DNA from: Streptomyces rhizoryzae
GTDB taxonomy: Bacteria; Actinomycetota; Actinomycetes; Streptomycetales; Streptomycetaceae
Reading direction: 5' to 3'
Assembly: GCF_023155275.1 (NCBI RefSeq)
Contig: NZ_JALMUV010000021.1
Coordinates: 55,757-119,756, forward strand
DNA length: 64,000 nt
Shown here: positions 58,186 through 64,000 of the stretch, one piece after another
Position numbering within the stretch: position 1 is the first letter of the stretch
Layout of the letters: every line of letters begins with the position of its first letter
Made by a program: the position numbers and the translations under genes
Notes under the pieces: model-generated
What the model saw: the letters and a program-made list of their open reading frames with translations, nothing else
What the model was told of the DNA's origin: nothing
The model's database searches: none

Positions 58186-60369
58186 TCAGTCCGGCTCGAC
58201 CGTGCCGTCCGTCAGGCCGTCGTGGAGCCCCTGGACCAGCTGCCCGCCCAGCCGGGCGGCCAGCCGCAGCGCGTCCTCGAAGGCGGCCAGGTCGGCGAAC
58301 CGGCGGCCGTAGCGGCGCTGTTCGGCGAGCGGCAGCCGGGGCAGCTGGAGGCGGCGGGCGTCGAGCCGGGTGGCGGTGGAGGCGTAGCTGCTGGCCTGGC
58401 GGTTGTTGGCGGTGCCGCGCAGGAAGCCGGCCAGGAACCACGGGTCGAGGGCGGCGGCGTCCGGGCGCAGCAGGGTGAGGTTGCGGCCCAGGGCGGCGCC
58501 GGCGGTGGCCGCGTCGACGACCCGGGCGATGGCGTCGCCGCCGAGGACCGGCACCACCACGTCGCCCTCCGCCACCAGGACCGGTTCCTCGGGGGCCCCG
58601 TCGGCGGGGGGCTCGGGGAGGGTGCCGGAGGGGGCGAGGCCGGCGATGACGTCCTGGTCGGTGAGGACCGCGGGGGCGGTGCCGGGGGCCGCGGTGCCGG
58701 TGCCGCCGGTGCGCAGGACCAGGGCGCCGGAGCGGACGAGTTCGCCGACGGTGGTCAGCGGCCAGCGGGCGGCGGGCGGCGCGGCGGCGGGGGCGGCCGG
58801 GCGGGGGGCCAGTTCGGTGGTGCGGGCCAGGGTGGCGGTGAGGCGGTCGTGGACCTCGGCGAGTTCGGCGGGGCCGCCGGCCGCGGCGGGCGGCGGCAGG
58901 TGCCGGGCGGGCGCCAGGTCGACGTCGTCGCCGAGCAGGTCGATGGCGGCCAGCGAGCGGCGGACGCCGGGGATCTCCTCGATGCCGCCCGCGCGGTCGA
59001 ACTCCCGCCAGGCGTCGACGGCGGTGGCCCGGACGGCCGGCCAGTCGGGCTTGTCGCGCCCGGTGCCGCCGCCGGCCGGCGGGGCGGTGTCCACCACGAG
59101 CAGCTGCGGGACCGGCGGGGTGGGGCCGCCGGGCTTGCGCAGCACCCACAGGTGCAGCGGGATGCCGTGCGGCGGGGCGGCACCGGCGGGCAGCGCGATC
59201 ACCGCGCGCAGCGCGCCGCGGCGCAGCAGGTCGGCGCGGATCCGGCGGCCGGAGCGGCGGGACGCGGCGGCGGGCGGCATGAGGAGGACGGCGGTGCCGC
59301 CGGGCCGCAGCCGGGCCAGCGCGTGCTGGACCCAGGCCAGCTCGGATTCGGTGCGGGCCGGGAAGCCGTACTCCCACCGGGGGTCGTAGGCCAGTTCGTC
59401 GTGGCCCCAGTTGCGTTCGTTGAACGGCGGGTGGACGAGGACGGCGTCGGCGGCCAGCTGCGGGAAGGCGTCGGCACGCAGGGTGTCGGCGGCGCGGACG
59501 CGGACCTCGGCGGCGGGTGCCTCCAGGGCGAGCCGGAGGGCGGTGAGCGCGGCGAGGTCGGGGTCGGCGTCCTGGCCGTGGAGGGCGGGCGGGGCGGCGT
59601 CCGCGGCGTCCCCGGCCTGCTTCGACCGGGGGGCGCGCGCCGCGTCCCCGGCGTGGGCGCGGGCCGCGGCGAGCAGGGCGCCGGCGCCGCAGGCCGGGTC
59701 CAGGACGGTGCCCAACGGGCCGTCAGGCGCGGCGAGTTCGGCCATCAGGGCGGCCGGTCCCGGCGGGGTGAGGGTGTACTGGCGGGGGTTGGCGTCCAGG
59801 TGGCGGCCGAGCAGGAAGCCGTACGCCTCGGCGGCGCCCTCGGCGGCGGCGAGGTCGCCGGCCGCACGAACCAGGGCGGCGGAGCGGGCGAGGGCCTGGC
59901 GGGTCAGACCGCGGACCGGGTGGTCGGGCCCGAGCCGGGCGCTGAGGACGGATTCCAGCATCGCGGGCAGCACACCGGTGAGTTCGGTGTCGTCGGCGGC
60001 GGCGCGGAGCTGGCGCCAGGCGGCCGGCCGGTCGTGGACGAGGAGCAGGACGGCGCCGGCCTGGCGGAGCGCGGCGGCGGCGCCCGCGGGGTGGCCGACG
60101 AGCTGCTGCCAGACCCGTTCGCGGGCCGGGACCTCGGCGAGTTTTCCCTGGTCGCGGAGCCATCGTTCGACGTCGCGGAGGGCGAAGGCGGGGCTGGTCT
60201 CGGTGCCGCCGACGGGTTTGGGGAAGTCGGCGTGGCGGCGCCGCCAGTTGCTGACCGCGGCCCGGCCGACGCCGGCGAGCCGCGCGATCCCCGCGGCGGT
60301 CACCTCGGTGGGGCGGCCGTCCGCCCCGCTGTCCCCCCGCACGCTGTCGTCCGTCGCCTTCTGCGGCAC
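58186..60369 (-). CDS. HTH-fused N6-adenine methylase/specificity protein, probably degenerate
   Basis: 727 residues from GTG 60369 (AGGAG 8 bp ahead). Residues 22-65: HTH (TAAGIARLAGVGRAAVSNWRRR). Residues 190-480: HsdM-like N6-MTase with motif I VLDPACGAGALLAA and SAM-acid region GQDADPDLAALTALRL; motif IV, normally NPPF/Y, reads LVHPPFNERNW at about residue 312, His for the catalytic Asn. The C-terminal 200 residues resemble a type I specificity half (PLTTVGELVRSGAL, then RLQLPRLPLAEQRRYGRRFADL). No hsdR or second hsdS lies nearby. Conserved at this place in Streptomyces as I recall; probably a DNA-binding pseudo-enzyme or an atypical methylase. Confidence 0.85.
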   Translation of the reverse strand: MPQKATDDSVRGDSGADGRPTEVTAAGIARLAGVGRAAVSNWRRRHADFPKPVGGTETSPAFALRDVERWLRDQGKLAEVPARERVWQQLVGHPAGAAAALRQAGAVLLLVHDRPAAWRQLRAAADDTELTGVLPAMLESVLSARLGPDHPVRGLTRQALARSAALVRAAGDLAAAEGAAEAYGFLLGRHLDANPRQYTLTPPGPAALMAELAAPDGPLGTVLDPACGAGALLAAARAHAGDAARAPRSKQAGDAADAAPPALHGQDADPDLAALTALRLALEAPAAEVRVRAADTLRADAFPQLAADAVLVHPPFNERNWGHDELAYDPRWEYGFPARTESELAWVQHALARLRPGGTAVLLMPPAAASRRSGRRIRADLLRRGALRAVIALPAGAAPPHGIPLHLWVLRKPGGPTPPVPQLLVVDTAPPAGGGTGRDKPDWPAVRATAVDAWREFDRAGGIEEIPGVRRSLAAIDLLGDDVDLAPARHLPPPAAAGGPAELAEVHDRLTATLARTTELAPRPAAPAAAPPAARWPLTTVGELVRSGALVLRTGGTGTAAPGTAPAVLTDQDVIAGLAPSGTLPEPPADGAPEEPVLVAEGDVVVPVLGGDAIARVVDAATAGAALGRNLTLLRPDAAALDPWFLAGFLRGTANNRQASSYASTATRLDARRLQLPRLPLAEQRRYGRRFADLAAFEDALRLAARLGGQLVQGLHDGLTDGTVEPD

Positions 60370-60455
60370 CTGACCGACTCCTGTTCCTGATGACCCCGTG
60401 ACCTCTGCGTGACCTCTGTGTCCCCGAGCATACCCATGCACTGCAAACGACCCGC

Positions 60456-60505
60456 TTCACGGCGTGAATCATCTCAGCCCGTGAACTCTTGTTGACTCGG
60501 TTCAC
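60456..60505. promoter_or_regulatory. Two palindromes between methylase fusion and DUF4352-like gene
   Basis: TTCACG-G-CGTGAA (60456-60468) and GTGAAC-N13-GTTCAC (60481-60505). Both use the GTGAA/TTCAC element, so one regulator could bind both. The site lies 87 bp behind the methylase start and 69 bp ahead of the plus-strand gene. Confidence 0.5.
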
Positions 60506-60573
60506 AGCCCATGCTGTTATTGACCCACCGAATCGACGGAACGACGTCCAGCGCCCGGAAGGGGCCCCTTCGC

Positions 60574-61365
60574 ATGTCCCAGCAGATGCAGTACCAGCCC
60601 GTCCCGGAGGGGGCGCCCGGCATGCCGGCCCCCCAGGCGGCCCGCAACGGCCTCGGCGTCGCCGCCCTGGTCCTCGGCATCATCGGCTTCCTCAGCGGCA
60701 TCCCGATGGTCCTGTTCTGGCTCGCCGGACCGCTCGGCCTCCTGGCGCTGATCTTCGGCCTGGTCGGCGCGAGCCGGGTCAAGAAGGGCCAGGCCACCAA
60801 CAAGGGCGTGGCGATCACCGGCACCATCCTGGGCGCCTTGGCCCTGATCCTGGCGATCGTCGGCATCATCGTCAGCGCACTCGCCGTGAAGAGTGCCGTC
60901 GACGAGATCAACAAGCAGGTCAAGGGCGCCCAGGCGCAGCCCAAGGACGGCAGCAAGGCCGGCGACACCAAGCCCTACGGGCCGGGCGACATCGCCACCT
61001 ACCCGGACAAGGGCATCGAGGTCAGCGTCGCCAAGCCCGCCCCGTACGCGGTCGGCGAGATCGCCTCCGGCCACAAGGACGGCAACAAGGCGTACAAGGT
61101 CGCCGTGCAGATCAAGAACAAGGGCAAGTCCGCCTTCGACCCGGCGCTGACCCAGATCAAGGCCAGGACCGGCGCCGAGGGCCGCGAGGCGGAGCAGATC
61201 ATCGACGGCAAGATCGGCATCGGCTTCGACGGCACCATCGCCCCGGGCGCCACCGCCACCGTGGACGTCGCCTTCGACGCCCCGCCCACCGCCAAGGACC
61301 TCGACGTCGAGGTCACCCCGGACGTCGACATGGAGGGCGTCCACTGGAAGCTGCCCACCAGCTGA
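60574..61365 (+). CDS. DUF4190/DUF4352-type membrane protein
   Basis: 263 residues, ATG 60574 with GGAAGGGG ahead. A cytoplasmic lead is followed by a DUF4190-like hairpin of two TM helices (VAALVLGIIGFLSGIPMVLF, LLALIFGLVGASRVKKGQAT) and a third helix (ITGTILGALALILAIVGIIV). The C-terminal roughly 110 residues are an extracytoplasmic Ig-like DUF4352 domain (YKVAVQIKNKGKSAFDPAL, GTIAPGATATVDVAFD). Common in Streptomyces; function unknown. Divergent from the methylase fusion. Confidence 0.88.
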   Translation: MSQQMQYQPVPEGAPGMPAPQAARNGLGVAALVLGIIGFLSGIPMVLFWLAGPLGLLALIFGLVGASRVKKGQATNKGVAITGTILGALALILAIVGIIVSALAVKSAVDEINKQVKGAQAQPKDGSKAGDTKPYGPGDIATYPDKGIEVSVAKPAPYAVGEIASGHKDGNKAYKVAVQIKNKGKSAFDPALTQIKARTGAEGREAEQIIDGKIGIGFDGTIAPGATATVDVAFDAPPTAKDLDVEVTPDVDMEGVHWKLPTS

Positions 61366-61399
61366 CCCCGGCCGGCACCGACCGGCCCCACGACCGCAC

Positions 61400-61442
61400 C
61401 GGCCCCGGCCCGGTCCGCACCCCGCGGACCGGGCCGGGGCCG
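61400..61442. terminator. 19-bp perfect terminator hairpin
   Basis: CGGCCCCGGCCCGGTCCGC pairs exactly with GCGGACCGGGCCGGGGCCG across ACCCC. It serves the convergent DUF4352-like and HNH genes. Confidence 0.85.
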
Positions 61443-61452
61443 TGCCACGCGG

Positions 61453-62232
61453 CTACTTCGCCGCGAAGCGCTCCGGCGCCTGGGTCGGCGTCCCGCCGCC
61501 CGGCAGCGCCTGCCGCGGACAGGAGTTCAGCACCTTCGCCATCGCGGCCTTCTCCTCCCGCGTCACCCACAGCCCGTACTTCTTCTTCACCGCCACCTGG
61601 CGCGCCACGTAGGTGCAGCGGTAACCGGTGTACGGGGGCAGCCAGTCCGCCGCGTCCCCGTCGCGCTTGCGGCGGTTGGCGGAGGCGTCCACCGCGATGA
61701 GGTTCAGCGGGTCGTTGGCCAGCGCCACCCGCTTGCGGCCCGCCCACTGCCGCGCGCCCGTCCGCCAGGCGTCCGACAGCGCCACCACGTGGTCGATGTC
61801 GACGGTGCTGCGGCCGCGCCGGTAGTCCAGCGCCTTCCCGGTGTACGGGTCCTTCGGCAGCGTCCCGGAGACCACCACGCACTTCTTGGCGTCCCGGAAC
61901 GCGGTACCGCGCAGGTCCCGCTTGAGGATGTCGTCCCGGGTGCCGCAGCCGTTGCCGTCGGTGTCCGCCCAGGCCGAACCGAACCGGTCGCGTGCGTAAC
62001 CGTCGCTCGTCCCCGCGCCCTTGACGGCCACTGAATCCAGCGCGCGCAGGGCGCTGCCCGGCGCCCCCGGCCCGCCGGCGCCGTCCGCGGTGGCCGACGG
62101 GCCCGCCCCGCTGCCGCCGCCGTGCCCGGCCTTCGGGCCGGAGCAGCCGGTGACGGCGAGCAGCGCGGCCAGCGCGGCGGCGGCCGCGGCACGCGGAAGG
62201 AGGGGGCGGGAGGGGAACGGGGGCCGTATCAC
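61453..62232 (-). CDS. Secreted HNH nuclease-type lipoprotein (DUF1524)
   Basis: 259 residues, GTG 62232. Lipoprotein signal with lipobox LLAVTGC. HNH/DUF1524 domain: GNGCGTRDDILKRDL, GKALDYRRGRSTVDIDHVVALSDAW (the DIDHVVALS core gives the first His of the site) and NDPLNLIAVDASANRRKRDGD, then LPPYTGYRCTYVARQVAVKKKYGLW. Such secreted nucleases are frequent in Streptomyces and may degrade environmental DNA. Short N-terminal Gly/Ser linker after the lipid anchor. Confidence 0.92.
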   Translation of the reverse strand: MIRPPFPSRPLLPRAAAAAALAALLAVTGCSGPKAGHGGGSGAGPSATADGAGGPGAPGSALRALDSVAVKGAGTSDGYARDRFGSAWADTDGNGCGTRDDILKRDLRGTAFRDAKKCVVVSGTLPKDPYTGKALDYRRGRSTVDIDHVVALSDAWRTGARQWAGRKRVALANDPLNLIAVDASANRRKRDGDAADWLPPYTGYRCTYVARQVAVKKKYGLWVTREEKAAMAKVLNSCPRQALPGGGTPTQAPERFAAK

Positions 62233-62366
62233 GGTCGGGCATCCAATCGCGGGGCGTGGCAACAGCGTTGCGGGACAGGTGGACGGGGCGCGGACCGGCC
62301 TGTGGACAACGGACCGGACACCCCCCGGTTCGGATATCTTTTCGGAAATCGAGAGTGAGGACGCCC

Positions 62367-63845
62367 ATGGACACGGCCGCAGCAACGGCGGCGGACGGCC
62401 GCACCACCGGGCCCTCCCCCGGTGGTGCCGGCCCCGGCCCGGCAGGTGCGCCGTCCCGCCTCGCCGCGCTGCGCGCCCCGCGCCTCGACCCGTACTGGAC
62501 CGCCGGGTTCTTCTTCCTCGCGTACGCGGTGCTCTCCTTCTGGCGCTACCGCACGATGTCCGTGATCTCCTGGGACCTGGGCATCTTCGAGCAGGCGGTC
62601 CGCGGCTACGCCCACCTCCGGGCGCCGGTCGTCGACCTCAAGGGGCCGGGCACCAACATCCTCGGCGACCACTTCAGCCCCGTCCTGGTGCTGCTCGCCC
62701 CCTTCTACCGGCTGTTCCCCTCACCGCTGACCCTGCTCACCGCGCAGTCCGCGCTGTTCGCGCTGTCCGCGATACCCGTCACCCGCGCCGCCGCCCGCCA
62801 TCTGGGCCGCCGGCGCGGGCTGGCCCTCGGCGCCGCCTACGGCCTGTCCTGGGGCATCCAGCGCGCCGCCGACTTCGACTTCCACGAAATAGCCTTCGCG
62901 GTACCGCTGATCGCCTTCGCCCTCGAAGCGGCCCTGCGCGGCCGCTGGAACGCCGCCGTCGGCTGGGCCGCGCCCCTGGTCCTGGTCAAGGAGGACCTCG
63001 GCGTCACCGCCGCCGCCATCGGCGCGCTCTCCCTGATCCGCACCCGCCGCCCCGGACCGCTGCCGCTCGCGCTGGTCGCCTTCGGCATCACCGCCACCGC
63101 CGTCACCCTCGGCGTGCTCATCCCCGCCGCCAACGGCTCCGGCTCCTACGACTACTGGAGCAAACTGGGCGCCCACGGCGGCACCGCCCCCGCCATCCCC
63201 CTCACCGTCGCACTGCGCACCCTGCTGTGGGTGCTGCTGCCCACCACCGGCCTGCTCGCGCTGCGTTCACCGCTCCTGCTCGTCGCCGCGCCCACCCTCG
63301 GCTGGCGCTTCCTCTCCCACGACCCGCACTACTGGGGCACCGACTGGCACTACAACGCCGTCCTGATGCCGGTGGTCTTCCTCGCCCTGGTCGACGCCCT
63401 GCCGCGGGCCCTCGCCTCGCCCCGCCCCTGGCTGCGCTCGTACGCCCACCACCTGCCCGCCGCCGTCCTGGCCGCCGCGCTCGCCCTGACCACCACCCTG
63501 CCGATGGCCCGCCTGGCCGAGTCCGCCACCTACCGCACCCCGCCCTCCGTACGCGCCGCCGAACGGCTCCTGGACCGCATCCCCGACGGCGCGACCGTGG
63601 AATCCGACGTCCGCCCGCTCAGCCGCCTCACCGGCCGCACCCGGGTCTTCTGGACCGGCGACACGGGTGGGAGGGCGCCGGATTACATCGCCGCGCAGAC
63701 CTCCGCCGACCACGGCCCGCAGCAGGTCCTGGCGGACGCGGGGGCGCGCCATCCGCGCGCCACGTATGTCTTGGTGGGCGCGGCGGGCGACGTCGCCGTG
63801 CTCCGACGAACGGGCCCCGCCCTTTCGGGGTTTCCCCGCCCGTAG
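62367..63845 (+). CDS. DUF2079 membrane protein
   Basis: 492 residues, ATG 62367 with GTGAGG ahead. DUF2079: WDLGIFEQAVRGYAH near the first TM, then LGDHFSPVLVLLAPFYRLFP and DFDFHEIAFAVPLIAFALE, with about 10 TM helices. It resembles glycosyltransferase-family membrane enzymes of the ArnT/GT-C type; the acidic residues in WDLGIFEQ and HFSP are typical. The last 60 codons (SDVRPLSRLTGRTRVFW onward) form a small soluble domain. Substrate unknown. Confidence 0.88.
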   Translation: MDTAAATAADGRTTGPSPGGAGPGPAGAPSRLAALRAPRLDPYWTAGFFFLAYAVLSFWRYRTMSVISWDLGIFEQAVRGYAHLRAPVVDLKGPGTNILGDHFSPVLVLLAPFYRLFPSPLTLLTAQSALFALSAIPVTRAAARHLGRRRGLALGAAYGLSWGIQRAADFDFHEIAFAVPLIAFALEAALRGRWNAAVGWAAPLVLVKEDLGVTAAAIGALSLIRTRRPGPLPLALVAFGITATAVTLGVLIPAANGSGSYDYWSKLGAHGGTAPAIPLTVALRTLLWVLLPTTGLLALRSPLLLVAAPTLGWRFLSHDPHYWGTDWHYNAVLMPVVFLALVDALPRALASPRPWLRSYAHHLPAAVLAAALALTTTLPMARLAESATYRTPPSVRAAERLLDRIPDGATVESDVRPLSRLTGRTRVFWTGDTGGRAPDYIAAQTSADHGPQQVLADAGARHPRATYVLVGAAGDVAVLRRTGPALSGFPRP

Positions 63846-63890
63846 CCCTTCGGGGTTCCCCCGTACGTAGCCCTTCGGGGCTCCCCCGTA
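63841..63890. repeat. Two tandem 25-bp repeats with hairpin
   Basis: Two copies of CGTAGCCCTTCGGGG-N-TCCCCCGTA side by side (63841-63865 and 63866-63890), differing at one base; a worn third copy lies just before, inside the end of the DUF2079 gene. CCCTTCGGGG is self-complementary. Possibly a terminator or a plain low-complexity repeat. Confidence 0.6.
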
Positions 63891-64000
63891 CGTGGTCGGC
63901 TGTCCCGCCGTGGGGGTGTCTGTCTTTCCGCCTTCGGCGGAGGGGGGTGTTCGGGGTGGGGCCCCGGTGTGTTCGTGGTGCCGGGGGTGGGGGCTGGGGG

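Overview
The window is very GC-rich actinobacterial DNA. It uses GTG starts freely, has many short ATGA/GTGA gene overlaps, and carries typical Streptomyces families: DUF397/XRE/ATPase trios, Rpf cell-wall hydrolases, SigB-type partner switching and the developmental tRNA bldA. From memory (no search was run), the gene order from the sigma factor to the 3' end resembles the core chromosomal stretch of S. coelicolor around SCO3066-SCO3105: sigI-type sigma, hut genes, cystathionine beta-synthase, thiolase, ABC exporter, cfa, ndh, divIC, eno, rpfA, rpfC, CYP107P1-like P450, mazG. It is therefore best read as a Streptomyces core region with a few lineage-specific insertions.

Layout. 0-3.2 kb: three minus-strand secreted or surface genes (a gene cut by the left edge, a WxL/DUF916-like membrane protein, an LPQTG surface protein). 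3.3-5.6 kb: anti-sigma ATPase and STAS antagonist, divergent from a SigB-family sigma factor. 5.7-11.2 kb: histidine-utilisation operon hutU-(M20 amidohydrolase)-hutF-hutI with overlapping stops and starts. 11.4-14.4 kb: regulator plus ABC-2 exporter operon behind a triple half-site operator. 14.8-19.8 kb: LysA-like PLP enzyme, RpiR regulator, NCS1 permease. 20-27.5 kb: cystathionine beta-synthase, SGNH hydrolase, thiolase, small hypotheticals, Bax1-I protein. 28-32 kb: teichoic-acid-type glycosyltransferases, then bldA on the minus strand. 32.6-36.1 kb: MacB-like ABC/FtsX pair. 36.2-43.5 kb: cfa, ndh (Rex-like operators), an orphan RelE toxin, Ppx/GppA, DUF501, DivIC, enolase. 43.7-46 kb: rpfA with a c-di-AMP (ydaO) riboswitch, then rpfC. 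46-47.4 kb: P450. 47.5-53.7 kb: a probable accessory segment (LysR/MFS pair, ATPase-XRE-DUF397 trio, and a STAND-like ATPase with SEL1 repeats and an amyloid/RHIM-like N-terminal motif). 53.7-64 kb: MazG, SurA-like lipoprotein, Ser/Thr kinase with membrane partner, an orphan HTH-MTase-specificity fusion with a substituted catalytic residue, a DUF4190/DUF4352-like protein, a secreted HNH nuclease and a DUF2079 membrane protein.

The strongest candidates for something undescribed are (i) the 51.7-53.7 kb ATPase with a RHIM/BASS-like motif, directly behind mazG; (ii) the 58.2-60.4 kb DNA-methylase fusion, in which the motif IV Asn is His; and (iii) the ndh-relE intergenic region, with two Rex-like sites, a small terminator and a toxin gene without an antitoxin. 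All family assignments come from reading motifs; none was checked by database search.
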